Part shown: positions 8,662 through 17,974 of the stretch, one piece after another
How positions within the stretch are numbered: the stretch's first letter is position 1
How the letters are laid out: every line of letters begins with the position of its first letter
Origin: Streptomyces sp. CB02058
GTDB taxonomy: Bacteria; Actinomycetota; Actinomycetes; Streptomycetales; Streptomycetaceae
Direction of reading: 5' to 3'
Assembly (NCBI RefSeq): GCF_001905505.1
Contig: NZ_LIPG01000007.1
Span: forward strand, 62,001-126,000
Length of the DNA: 64,000 nt
Made by a program: the position numbers and the translations under genes
Notes under the pieces: model-generated
Told to the model about the DNA's origin: nothing
The model's input: only the letters and a program-made list of their open reading frames with translations
Databases searched by the model: none

Positions 8662-9540
8662 GTGTCCTTCACCCAGGAAGAGATCGACACTCAGCCGTCG
8701 TGCTGGCTCCGCGCCGTCGAGGCCGCCGGGGAACACGACGCGGCCCTGCCGCAGCCCGGCGAGGATGTCGCGGTAGTCGGCTGCGGGACCTCGTGGTTCA
8801 TGGCGCAGTCCTACGCGGCACTGCGTGAGTCGGCCGGGCGAGGCCGTACCGATGCCTTCGCCGCCTCACAGTTCCCGTCCGGCCGCCGCTACGACCGTGT
8901 CGTCGCGCTGACCCGCTCGGGCACCACCACGGAGGTGCTCAGCCTGCTCAGCCAGGTGCGCGGCGGCACGACGACGACCGCGATCACGGCGGACGACACC
9001 ACCCCGGTGGGACAGGCGGCCGACCACATCATCGCCCTCCCCTTCGCCGACGAACGCTCCGTGGTCCAGACCCGCTTCGCCACCACTGCGCTGGCACTCC
9101 TACGGGCCCACCTCGGGCAGGACCTCTCCGGTGCGGCCGAGGACGCGAAGCAGGCGCTCCTGGCGCCCCTCGACCCCCAGATCGTCACCGCCTCTCAGTT
9201 CACCTTTCTCGGCAGCGGCTGGACCTGCGGCCTGGCCGAGGAAGCCGCCCTGAAGATGCGCGAAGCCGCAGGCATCTGGACGGAGAGCTACCCGGCGATG
9301 GAGTACCGGCACGGACCGATCAGCATCGCCGCACCGGGGCGGGTGGTATGGGTGTTCGGCCCGGTGCCGCAGGGCCTGTCCGAGGACATCGCACGCACCG
9401 GCGCCACGCTGGTCCACTCCGACCGTGATCCGCTCGCCGATCTCGTCCGCGCGCAGCGCCTGGCCGTGGCCGTGGCCGAGGCGGCCGGTCTGGACCCGGA
9501 CCGGCCGCGGAACCTGACCCGCTCCGTCGTACTGGCCTGA
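8662..9540 (+). CDS. SIS-domain sugar isomerase/deaminase-like protein
   Basis: A 292-residue protein with two SIS (sugar isomerase) domains, related to AgaS and the isomerase half of GlmS. The first domain shows 'VVGCGTSWFMAQ' and 'ALTRSGTTTEVLSLL', the phosphosugar-binding S-x-S/T-G-x-T-x-E pattern. The second has 'FLGSGWTCGLAEEAALKMRE'-type sequence followed by 'SYPAMEYRHGP'. Such enzymes convert amino-sugar 6-phosphates. This fits a pathway handling N-acetylated sugars from glycosaminoglycans. GTG start with an AAAGG site just upstream. Confidence 0.85.
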   Translation: MSFTQEEIDTQPSCWLRAVEAAGEHDAALPQPGEDVAVVGCGTSWFMAQSYAALRESAGRGRTDAFAASQFPSGRRYDRVVALTRSGTTTEVLSLLSQVRGGTTTTAITADDTTPVGQAADHIIALPFADERSVVQTRFATTALALLRAHLGQDLSGAAEDAKQALLAPLDPQIVTASQFTFLGSGWTCGLAEEAALKMREAAGIWTESYPAMEYRHGPISIAAPGRVVWVFGPVPQGLSEDIARTGATLVHSDRDPLADLVRAQRLAVAVAEAAGLDPDRPRNLTRSVVLA

Positions 9541-9558
9541 CCGGAGACCCTGAACCAG

Positions 9559-10140
9559 ATGAGAAGCAGCAGTTCGCCGGGCGGCTCCGTGGTGGGGATC
9601 GACCTCGGCGGCACCGACATCAGGGCCGCGCTGGTCAGCCCCGACGGCGCCGTCGTGCACAGCATCCGCCGGTCCACACACCGGGAGCGCGGTCCGCACG
9701 CCGTGGTGGAGGAAGAGGCCGACCACGCCAGTGTCTGCCTCGAAGCCGGTCCGCCGGTGACAGCGCGGGAGCGGGCCGATCTCAAAGCCGTGTACGGAGG
9801 GTGCTCGGACGCTCCCGTGCGGTCGTCCTCTCGGGCAGCCTGCCTCCCGGCCTGCCCGAGGACACCTGGGCCGAGGCTCGTCACTCCGGCCCGGAGGCAG
9901 AACGTGTCCGCCGTCGTGTGCGCCACGGGGAACGCGCTGCTCGCGTCGCTGGACGCCTCCCCCGCTGTGGTCGAGCCCAACCGGAGCGAGCAGCCTTCAC
10001 CGGAGCCGTCCGCTCCGCGTGGGGAACGCACGCGACGTCCGTCGATCCTCGCCACCGTCTCACAGCGGGACGCGAGGTGATGACACAGGAGACCCTCCGC
10101 CTGCTGCGGCTGCTCCGTCAGGTCCCCTCGGAAGCGTCCG
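9559..10140 (+). pseudogene. Chimeric remnant of sugar kinases (ROK start, PfkB middle)
   Basis: The first ~50 codons from ATG 9559 read as a ROK-family kinase start ('VVGIDLGGTDIRAALVSPDG'). The sequence from about 9800 to 10060 reads, in two frames, like a PfkB-family kinase middle: 'VVLSGSLPPGLPEDTWAEA' then 'GNALLASLDASPAVVEPNRS', matching the SGSLP and K/E-PN-x-x-E regions of hexose-phosphate kinases. The two halves come from different kinase families, and the ATP-binding C-terminal end is absent. The simplest reading is deletion and fusion between two adjacent kinase genes. The rest of the gap to 10364 shows no other gene. Confidence 0.65.
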
Positions 10141-10364
10141 TCTGACCTCCTCACCCGGACTCCCCCGGTCCCCGGCCGGCAGGCGCCCGGGACCCGCCAG
10201 GAGCGCCCCGGGCGAGCTCTTCGCGTGGGAGCGCCCTCGCCGTCGCCCTGCCACCGCCGGACGACGGCACGAGTGTCACGACGGGACCTGCACCCGTTCC
10301 TCCGCAGGTCCCCCAAGCCGGTACCAGCCACCTGGAATCTCCCCATCCTCGACAAGGAGAACCT

Positions 10365-12779
10365 GTGCACAAGAGCCCTCTGCCCATAGGACGCCGTGGC
10401 TTCCTGGCCTCGACAGCGCTGGCGCTCACCGGGATCACCGGTGCGCTCCAGCTGCTCCCCGGCGCCACTGACGCCGCCGCCGAGGACGACAGGTACGACA
10501 CACTGCGCCATGTGTGGGCCGAGATCCTCACCGGAGGTGAGATCGACCCCACCGACGACGCCTTCGCCGGTGCCCTGGCCGTCCTGTCCGCCAACGCCAC
10601 CCGCCTGTGGAACTCGATGTCCGTGGACTCCTCGGCGAACTCCCTGTGGACGGGCCTCGCACTGTCCGCACCGGCCAACATGACCGCCAGCTACAAGCAG
10701 TTGGCCACCCTGGCCACGGCGTACGCCACCCCCGCCACCACGGCGAGCGACGGCAGCGGCCGGACGCTGTACGGCAACGCCGAGCTCGGGTCCGCCATCA
10801 TCAGCGGCCTGGACTTCCTGCACTCCCAGGTGTACAACTCCGGCACCGCCGAGACGGGCAACTGGTGGGAGTGGGAAATCGGCTCCCCGCAGGCGCTGCT
10901 CAACGCGGCCGTCCTGGTGTATCCGCTGCTCTCGCAGACCCAGCTCTCCAGCTACCTCGCCGCGGTCGACACATTCGTCCCCGACCCCACGCTCAACCGC
11001 TACGGCGCCGCCCGCCAGCCATCGACGGGCGCGAACCGCGTCGACCTGTGCCAGGTCGTCGCACTGCGTGGTGTCCTCGGCAGGAGCAGCGAGCGCGTCG
11101 CCACGGCGGCTGCCGCCCTCTCGGACGTCTTCCCCTACGTGACCTCCGGCGACGGCCTGTACGCCGACGGCTCGTTCATCCAGCACACGTACATCCCGTA
11201 CACCGGAACCTACGGCATGGTCCTGCTGCGTGGCCTCGCCGCCCAGTTCCAGCTGCTGGACGGAACCGACTGGGAGATCACCGACCCCGAGGCCGCCAAC
11301 ATCATCGGCTCGGTCGACAGCGCCTTCGCCCCCTGGGTATGGAACGGCCTGTGCATGGACGTGGTCCGGGGGCGAGCCGTCGCCCGCTCCGCGGAGACCG
11401 ACTTCTACGACGGCAACCTGATTGCCCAAGCCGTGCTGCGCACCACGCAGGGCCCCGCCACCGCAGCTCAGGCAGCCCGCTTCAAGAGCCTCGCCAAGGG
11501 CTGGATCATCCGGGGCGAGGAGTACGCGCCCTTCGCCCGGACCGCGACGATCGGCGGCATCGCCCTGGCGCGGCAGGTCCTGGACGACACCTCGGTCCCA
11601 GCCGCCGAAGAGCCCGACGGCCATGTCCAGTTCGCCTCCATGGACCGGGCAGTGCACCGCCGCGAAGGCTGGGCGTTCGCCCTCGCAATGTCCTCGGCAC
11701 GCGTCGCCCGCTACGAGGGAACCAACGGTGAGAACCTGCACGGCTGGCACACCGGCGACGGCATGGGATACGTCTACCTCGCCAACGACCTCGGGCAGTA
11801 CACCGACGGCTTCTGGCCCACCGTCGACCCGTACCGTATGCCCGGCACCACCGTCGATACCCTCCCCCTCGCAGACGCGGCCGGGACCGGCACCCGTCCC
11901 GTGGCCACCTGGGCGGGCGGGGCGAGCCTGTCGGACCTGTACGGCTGCCTGGGGATGGACTTCGAGCAGTACGGCTCCACACTGACCGCCAGGAAGTCGT
12001 GGTTCTGCCTCGACGACTCCGTCGTCTGCCTGGGCGCGGGCATCACCGGGGGCAGCGGCGCCGAGGTGGTGACGATCGTGGAGAACCGCAACCTGCACGT
12101 GGCAGGCACCAACGTCCTCACGGTCGACGGCACCGTCCAGTCGGGGAAGGCCGGCTGGACGGACACCCTCACCGTCTCCGGCTGGGCTCACCTCGAGGAC
12201 GTCGGCGGCTACCTCTTCCCTGACGGGGCGACTCTTCAGGCCGCGCGCACGGACCGCACTGGCAGCTGGAAGGACATCAACACCCTGTCCGGCAGCGCCG
12301 ACGTACTGACCCGGCGGTACCTCTGCCTGCAACTGCCCCACGGCACCGCCCCGTTGTCCGCCTCCTACTCCTACGTCCTGCTTCCCGGCTTCTCCAAGGG
12401 CAGAACGAAGGCGCGCGCCGCCCGGCCCACCGTCGCCGTCCTGGCCAACACCGCCTCTGTGCAGGCAGTCCAGGACCAGGCCTCCGGGGTGACGGCGGCG
12501 AACTTCTTCGCTCCAGGAGCCGCCGGCGGGATCACCGTCTCCGCGCCCTGCTCCGTCATCACGCGCCGGCAAGGCCGCCGGCTCGTCGTCGGCGTTTCCG
12601 ACCCCACCCACACCGCCACCACCGTCACCGTCGAACTCGGCCTCAGCGGAACCCTGCTGGAGGCGCACTCCTCGGTCACCGTCAGCCGGTCCTCATCTAC
12701 GCTGGTCCTGACCGTCGACGTCTCCGGGGCGGCCGGCGCCACGCGCGAGGCCACCTTCACCGGCGTTCGGCAGGCCTGA
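10365..12779 (+). CDS. Secreted polysaccharide lyase family 8 (hyaluronate/chondroitin/xanthan lyase type)
   Basis: An 804-residue exported enzyme with a twin-arginine signal ('IGRRGFLASTALAL') and cleavage near residue 40. The (alpha/alpha) toroid holds the aromatic patch 'NWWEWEIG' and all expected catalytic residues: Asn224 in 'TGANRVD', His274 and Tyr283 in 'FIQHTYIPYTGTYG'. The Asn-His spacing of 50 and His-Tyr spacing of 9 equal those of pneumococcal hyaluronate lyase (N349, H399, Y408). C-terminal beta-sandwich domains follow. It cleaves uronate-containing polymers by beta-elimination outside the cell, supplying the importer. The GTG start follows AAGGAG by five bases. Confidence 0.9.
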   Translation: MHKSPLPIGRRGFLASTALALTGITGALQLLPGATDAAAEDDRYDTLRHVWAEILTGGEIDPTDDAFAGALAVLSANATRLWNSMSVDSSANSLWTGLALSAPANMTASYKQLATLATAYATPATTASDGSGRTLYGNAELGSAIISGLDFLHSQVYNSGTAETGNWWEWEIGSPQALLNAAVLVYPLLSQTQLSSYLAAVDTFVPDPTLNRYGAARQPSTGANRVDLCQVVALRGVLGRSSERVATAAAALSDVFPYVTSGDGLYADGSFIQHTYIPYTGTYGMVLLRGLAAQFQLLDGTDWEITDPEAANIIGSVDSAFAPWVWNGLCMDVVRGRAVARSAETDFYDGNLIAQAVLRTTQGPATAAQAARFKSLAKGWIIRGEEYAPFARTATIGGIALARQVLDDTSVPAAEEPDGHVQFASMDRAVHRREGWAFALAMSSARVARYEGTNGENLHGWHTGDGMGYVYLANDLGQYTDGFWPTVDPYRMPGTTVDTLPLADAAGTGTRPVATWAGGASLSDLYGCLGMDFEQYGSTLTARKSWFCLDDSVVCLGAGITGGSGAEVVTIVENRNLHVAGTNVLTVDGTVQSGKAGWTDTLTVSGWAHLEDVGGYLFPDGATLQAARTDRTGSWKDINTLSGSADVLTRRYLCLQLPHGTAPLSASYSYVLLPGFSKGRTKARAARPTVAVLANTASVQAVQDQASGVTAANFFAPGAAGGITVSAPCSVITRRQGRRLVVGVSDPTHTATTVTVELGLSGTLLEAHSSVTVSRSSSTLVLTVDVSGAAGATREATFTGVRQA

Positions 12780-13109
12780 CGCGGCAAGGATCTCGACCGC
12801 CGGTCCGTCGGCCAGGAGCTCGACCAGCCCTCACTCGTGGACGTGGACGATGTCCGCGCTGCGCCGTGGGGTCTCAACCGCTCGGACCGGCGGAAGTCGG
12901 CACACCGGCCGCTCGGGCCTCGTCGAGGAGGAAGGGTGCCCGGACTCCGGGTCGTCGCCAGTCCTGTCGAACAGGACGTTCGCCCGTGCCTGCGTACGAC
13001 GGTCTGCACCTCCCGGCGGGCAGACGGGTGCGGCTCGATCCACCCAAGTCGTTGTGGTTGAAGTGTGGTTGGCGGGGCGAGTCGCTACGATCTTCGCTCC
13101 TGAGCAAAA
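12780..13109. other. Gap with no recognisable gene
   Basis: About 330 bases between the lyase and the trypco1 gene. Several short open frames exist on both strands, but none resembles a known protein or has a good ribosome site. The AAATGGAGGAG element at its right end belongs to the next gene. Confidence 0.5.
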
Positions 13110-13121
13110 TGGAGGAGAGTC

Positions 13122-13496
13122 ATGGGCGACCGCCCGGTTCACACTGTTGAAGTTCCCCTGGGTGACGGCAGCGACGAGTCCATCCGTGTCCAGATCCGGG
13201 AGGTGGACGAAACGCTCGTCCGCGTGGGCAGGGGAGGTCGCTCCATCGCGCGAGCCGAACGTTCGTTCGGGCAGATGCTGGACACGGTACGCCCCGTGGC
13301 GGAGAGCTTCGTCGGGCGGTTCAGCGGTCTCGCGAACGCGCCTGACGAAATCACGCTGGAGTTCGGGGTGTCACTGTCGGCCGAGGCCGACGTGGTGATT
13401 GCGAGCACAGCGACAGCGGCCAATTTCTCTGTGAGCCTGACCTGGAACCGGAGTGACCCGGATGACTCCGACCGGAATACTGCCCAGGTCAGTTGA
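13122..13496 (+). CDS. Trypco1-type protein (trypsin-co-occurring domain)
   Basis: A 124-residue small soluble protein without signal or membrane segment. The N-terminal beta-strands ('VHTVEVPLGD', 'IRVQIREVDE') and the helix-strand end ('EITLEFGVSLSAEADVVIAS') match the CU044_2847/trypco1 family. That family is encoded next to trypsin-like peptidases in predicted bacterial conflict systems. Its C-terminal 'GVSLSAEADVVIA' strand is the family hallmark. A GGAGGAG site lies five bases before the ATG. The next gene starts 35 bases after its stop, so the two form one unit. It may be an adaptor or regulator of the protease; that role is predicted only. Confidence 0.75.
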   Translation: MGDRPVHTVEVPLGDGSDESIRVQIREVDETLVRVGRGGRSIARAERSFGQMLDTVRPVAESFVGRFSGLANAPDEITLEFGVSLSAEADVVIASTATAANFSVSLTWNRSDPDDSDRNTAQVS

Positions 13497-13531
13497 TCCG
13501 GTCAGGGCGCCACGGGGGCACGGAGGTCGCA

Positions 13532-16500
13532 GTGACGGAGTTTCAGGAGCGGAACACCGAGGCAGCGGAGCAGGCGCTGGTCTCGGCGGTCGTCCGGGTC
13601 AAAGGGCCGGACGGCGCGATAGGCGGCGCCGGCTTCCTCATCGCTCCGGATCTGGTGCTGACCTGCGCCCACGTGGTGTCGGACGCTCTGGACAGGCACC
13701 GGGAAGAAACGGTTGAGGTCGGGACCGAGGTCACGGTCGACGTGCCGCTGGCCGGGAACGCCGACGGTGTCGACGAGGGTGACCATGCTGCCGCGGTGCA
13801 GCGCTGGATCCCGATCAGACCCGATCAGACCGGGGACATCGCCGTACTGCGACTGCCGCACCGGATCCCCGGAGCCCGTCCGCTTCCCGTGGTCGACTCC
13901 CATCGTGGCGTATGGGACCACGATGCGCGTGCGGTGGGCTTCACCGACGACAACCCGGATGGAATCTGGCAGAGCGGCAGGTTCCGTGGGCCCACCCGCC
14001 AGGGCTGGATCCAGCTCTCGCGGGCCAACAGCGAGGCTGTTCACGTCAAGGGAGGCTTCAGCGGCAGCCCCGTCTGGGACAACGATCTGGGCGCCGCTGT
14101 CGGAATGATGGTAGCGGCGCAGCCGGTGCGCGAGGCCCAGCAGGCGTTCGTCCTGCGCATCCGAACCCTGCTGAAGGAAGCGCCTGAACTCGCCCCGTTC
14201 GTCCGTCCGGCCACGCCCTTCCGCGGTCTGTCCACCTTCCAGGAGGACGACACAGAGGTCTTCTTCGGGCGGGACGACGACATCGAGCGAGTCGTCACCG
14301 CACTGCGGGGCGATCAGCCCATCACCACGGTGTACGGGCCATCGGGCTGCGGCAAGTCGTCGCTCGCATTGGCGGGTGTGGTGCCGAGGATGCGGCAGGA
14401 GGGCTACCTGATCGCGCGGGTGAACGCCGCTCATTTCTCTTCCCTGCGGGCCGCGCTCGCCACAGAACTGTTCGAGATCGTGAGGTCGAGGCAGGATGAG
14501 ACCCCGCGCGCGGAAAGCGCCGATCAAGTGGATTCGTGGCTTGCCGATCTGGGGCTGGCAGACACTCTCCACCGTGCCCTCGGTTCGTCGGCCGGCCGGC
14601 TCCTCGTCGTACTCGACCAGGCGGAAGCCCTCCTGGACGGTTCCGATGAAGTGGCCGAGGAAGTCGCCGGTCTGCTTTTCCCGGAGCGGCAGCAGGATGT
14701 GTTCAAGGTACTGGTCACACTGCGGGCTGATTTCATCGAGGCGGCACTGAACCACGCTCGCCTCGGCTCCGCGCTGAAGAGGGGTGCGACGGTCCCACTC
14801 ACCCCCATGTCCCGAGACCAGCTCGCGCAAGTGATCAGTGAGCCGGTCCGGCGCATCTCGGCTGTGGAGTACGAGCCGGGTCTGGAGCGACGCATCGTCG
14901 ACGATGCGGGCGACGAACCTGGAGTCCTGCCCCTGCTGGGATTCGTCCTGGCCCAGCTCTGGGAGCACCAGGCTGCTGGACGGCTGCGGACCGCGACCTA
15001 CGAAGAGAACGACGGCGTATCAGGTGCCCTGAAACTCCACGCCGAGCTGGCGTGGAAGGAGTGCGTCGAGAAGCGGCACAAGGGCACCGGCAGGGACAAG
15101 GCCGAGGAGACTGCGGACGAAGGCAAGGAGGGGAACGAGAAGGAGGCATTACGGCTGCTCACCGGCCTGGTCCGGGTACTCCCGGGCAGCGAGGCTCCCC
15201 TGCGCCGCATGCTCACCCGGGAGGAAGCCGGGGAAGAGCGGTGGAGGATCGCGGAGTCCCTTGCCGCGCGAAGACTCCTCGTATTGCACGGGGAGGAGGG
15301 AGAACCGCAGAGTGCCGAACTTGCCCACGAGGCGCTGATCAGCGCCTGGCCGACGCTCGCGCATCAGGTGAAGACCGACGGAGAGTTCCTGGCCGGCAGG
15401 GCGGAACTCGGACACGACCTCGACCGTTGGCAGAAGGCGAACCGGCCACCGGACCTGCTGCCCGCGCCGATTCAGCTTCATGCGCTCCAGCGGCGGTTGC
15501 GTGCACATGAATCGGACCTGACGGCGGCAGAGCGCGGCTTTCTCGACCTCGCCGGGCGGCATCACCGTACGCGGCGAAATCGCGTACGCGCAGCATGGAC
15601 CGCTGCCGCACTGGTGCTTGCGCTGGTCGTCGGCCTGGGCACCTTCCTCGTCTACCAGTCGCAGGTCAGCGCGGAGCGGGAGGCGGAAGGGCGGTCGCGG
15701 TCGCTGGCCTCCCTCTCGGAGGAGCTGAACCGGCGGGACCCGGGGCTGGCCGCGCTGGTCGCCATCGCAGCTCATGACGTCGCACCGACCCGGGAAGCCC
15801 GCAACTCCCTGCTGCGCAGGTACGACCAGTTCAAGGACGACTCCTGGGTGCTGACCGGCACCGAGTCACCGGTGCAAGACGTGGCGATGAGTCCGGATGG
15901 GGCGGTGACTCTCGTGACAACCAAGATCGGAGGGTCGCTCAGTGGGCAGGGAGGGGCGGTACTGTTCGTCCGCGATTCCGAGGGAAGGGTTCATCGCGAG
16001 TATCTGCGTCTCGCCCGCGACGTCCTTTACCCGCTGGTCAGCAGGGACGGTCGCAGGATTGCCTACTTCTCGGCGGAAAAGGGTGGCGCCCTCGTCTGGC
16101 ATGACGTGTATCGAGGCGCCGAGAAGGTGCTGGGGCCTGCGCATACGATCCGCGACAGCGACTTCGGCATCGAGGTGAGGTCCTACGGTCAGAACCTCGG
16201 CCTGGCCGACTTCTCCCCGAACGCAGGAGAGGTCGTCATGGTGGTGGGCGGGAAAGCCCGGATCTGGGACCTGGCCGAGGAAAAGGGGCGGGGAATTCCC
16301 TCGGCCGTGCCCGCGCTGGAAACGGTATGGTTCGGCCCGGACGAGAATACGCTCGTGGCCCAGCCGCAATACAGCGATGAGACGAACGCAGACTCTGCGG
16401 TGATGGCCGTCGACATCGGTAGCGGAAAGACACGGGCGCTGGCGAGTGGCGTCAGCACGTCGGCCAGGCCCAAACTCGCCCTGTCGGGGAACGGCGGCGT

Positions 16501-17902
16501 GTTGGCCTTCTGCCAGAAGGGGCGAGGCCAGCGTGGCGCCGTCTACCGCGCGGTCCGCGTCGAGGACGGGCGGGTGCTCACCACGTATGAACCCGACTCG
16601 ACCGATACCCGGTGCAGCAGCATCGCCATGGATGCGACGGGAGAACTGTTCGCGGTGAACAGGACCGGCGCCGAGTGGGCACTCGTTGGTGCTCGGCCGG
16701 GCGGAGAAGTTGAATTGGCGGCAGGACCCAGCGAGATCCTCGACGATCTCGACGACTTGACTCTGGTCGGAAAATCTGAGGATCTCGCCCTGATCACCTG
16801 GGACGAGACCGCCGTGACCGGTCGCCCGCTGAGTGTCGGCTCCGTCGATGCCGACAGTCCGCCAGTGCTGCTCGGCAAGAACACGCTGCTGCTGCGCGAA
16901 GGCGCCAACGGCGAGGGGGTGGCCCTTGTCAATATGGACGAACGCGGAAACACACACACCCTCAGGAAGGTGAAAAGGCCCCCGAGGGACCAGTCGATGG
17001 ACATGGGCCGAGAACCTCCGCGCATCAAGGTCAACGCGGCCCGGACACTCGCTGCCGACCTGGTCGGCCGTAACGAGGTCCGCGTCTGGGAGGTCCCGTC
17101 TCTGCGGCAGGTCACGGACATCACGACCGCCAGACCTCCGGTCGACACATCCGGGACGGCAACGGACCGGGTGGAACTGTACTTCGTCGACGATGACGAG
17201 TTGCTCACGGTCTCCGGCAGCCTCATCGAGCACTGGAACACCCGGACCGGCCGACGTCTGTCGAAGACGATCGACGTACGCGACCTGGGACTCACCGAGG
17301 AGGACCCGCCGCAGTTCTTCCTGGACCCGTATCCCAAGCAGGGCTACACGCAGATCATGATCAAGGGAAGCCCCGTCATCCATGCCGTGAACCTGCGAAC
17401 GGGCAAGGAGGACAAGCCGCTCAGGCTCCGTTTCGATCCGGTCGTCGAACATGCCGTACTCGACGGCAGCGGACGGTACGCAGCCGTGCAGACCACGGGC
17501 GACATGGTCGAAGTGTGGTCCGTGAGACCTGGTCGACGCATGGAGCGGGTAGTCGGTCCCTTCGGCCCCCTCCAGGCGTACGAGCGGTACCAAGCGGGAT
17601 TCCTGCAAGGCGGCCCGGAGTTTCTCCTGGCCAACGAAGACTCCGTGCGGTTCGAGAACGTGGCCGATCCTGGCGGCGGAGATTCCTACGACTTCGCGGA
17701 GGACCAGGAATTCCTCTCCGCCTCGCAGGACGGGAAGACTCTGCTGCGGCTCACCAACCGCACTTCCGTGAATATCCTTCACCTCGATCCCGAGCTGTGG
17801 AAGGACCAACTGTGCGACATCTTCGGCCGCGACCTCACCGAAGATGAGCTCCAGGGACTTCCCCCCTGGCTGCCGAACAGAATTTGCCCGGCGCATACGT
17901 GA
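13532..17902 (+). CDS. Trypsin-like protease fused to nSTAND NTPase, TM helix and propeller
   Basis: A 1456-residue multidomain protein. Residues 15-215 form a chymotrypsin-fold serine protease with a complete triad: His47 ('TCAHV'), Asp102 ('GDIAVLRL'), Ser177 ('GGFSGSP'). Residues about 228-600 are an nSTAND1-type STAND NTPase with Walker A 'GPSGCGKSS' (269-277) and Walker B 'LLVVLDQAEA' (about 357-366), then winged-helix sequence. A transmembrane helix lies near 688-710, and the remaining ~740 residues look like degenerate WD40/propeller repeats. It resembles NLR-like bacterial sensors in which the C-terminal repeats sense a trigger and oligomerisation frees an N-terminal effector. A TTG at 13493 overlaps the previous stop, but the GTG at 13532 has a proper GGAGG site and is preferred. 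Confidence 0.85.
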   Translation: MTEFQERNTEAAEQALVSAVVRVKGPDGAIGGAGFLIAPDLVLTCAHVVSDALDRHREETVEVGTEVTVDVPLAGNADGVDEGDHAAAVQRWIPIRPDQTGDIAVLRLPHRIPGARPLPVVDSHRGVWDHDARAVGFTDDNPDGIWQSGRFRGPTRQGWIQLSRANSEAVHVKGGFSGSPVWDNDLGAAVGMMVAAQPVREAQQAFVLRIRTLLKEAPELAPFVRPATPFRGLSTFQEDDTEVFFGRDDDIERVVTALRGDQPITTVYGPSGCGKSSLALAGVVPRMRQEGYLIARVNAAHFSSLRAALATELFEIVRSRQDETPRAESADQVDSWLADLGLADTLHRALGSSAGRLLVVLDQAEALLDGSDEVAEEVAGLLFPERQQDVFKVLVTLRADFIEAALNHARLGSALKRGATVPLTPMSRDQLAQVISEPVRRISAVEYEPGLERRIVDDAGDEPGVLPLLGFVLAQLWEHQAAGRLRTATYEENDGVSGALKLHAELAWKECVEKRHKGTGRDKAEETADEGKEGNEKEALRLLTGLVRVLPGSEAPLRRMLTREEAGEERWRIAESLAARRLLVLHGEEGEPQSAELAHEALISAWPTLAHQVKTDGEFLAGRAELGHDLDRWQKANRPPDLLPAPIQLHALQRRLRAHESDLTAAERGFLDLAGRHHRTRRNRVRAAWTAAALVLALVVGLGTFLVYQSQVSAEREAEGRSRSLASLSEELNRRDPGLAALVAIAAHDVAPTREARNSLLRRYDQFKDDSWVLTGTESPVQDVAMSPDGAVTLVTTKIGGSLSGQGGAVLFVRDSEGRVHREYLRLARDVLYPLVSRDGRRIAYFSAEKGGALVWHDVYRGAEKVLGPAHTIRDSDFGIEVRSYGQNLGLADFSPNAGEVVMVVGGKARIWDLAEEKGRGIPSAVPALETVWFGPDENTLVAQPQYSDETNADSAVMAVDIGSGKTRALASGVSTSARPKLALSGNGGVLAFCQKGRGQRGAVYRAVRVEDGRVLTTYEPDSTDTRCSSIAMDATGELFAVNRTGAEWALVGARPGGEVELAAGPSEILDDLDDLTLVGKSEDLALITWDETAVTGRPLSVGSVDADSPPVLLGKNTLLLREGANGEGVALVNMDERGNTHTLRKVKRPPRDQSMDMGREPPRIKVNAARTLAADLVGRNEVRVWEVPSLRQVTDITTARPPVDTSGTATDRVELYFVDDDELLTVSGSLIEHWNTRTGRRLSKTIDVRDLGLTEEDPPQFFLDPYPKQGYTQIMIKGSPVIHAVNLRTGKEDKPLRLRFDPVVEHAVLDGSGRYAAVQTTGDMVEVWSVRPGRRMERVVGPFGPLQAYERYQAGFLQGGPEFLLANEDSVRFENVADPGGGDSYDFAEDQEFLSASQDGKTLLRLTNRTSVNILHLDPELWKDQLCDIFGRDLTEDELQGLPPWLPNRICPAHT

Positions 17903-17974
17903 AAGGGAGTGTGCAGCTCTTTTGATGCGTGTCAGGTGCTATGTGACTCGGCTTTGATCAGAGCGTGTTTCTGG

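Noticed and set aside
9288..12668. A 1126-codon open frame on the minus strand
   Set aside because: It runs antisense to the PL8 lyase and SIS genes and is Gly/Ala/Arg/Val-rich without motifs. This is a usual GC-bias shadow.
13493..13531. TTG start for the protease-NTPase overlapping the trypco1 stop
   Set aside because: The overlap is attractive for coupling, but the GTG at 13532 has a GGAGG site and the extra 13 residues are not protein-like.
15866..17896. A 676-codon open frame on the minus strand
   Set aside because: Antisense to the nSTAND protein's propeller region; no recognisable domain.
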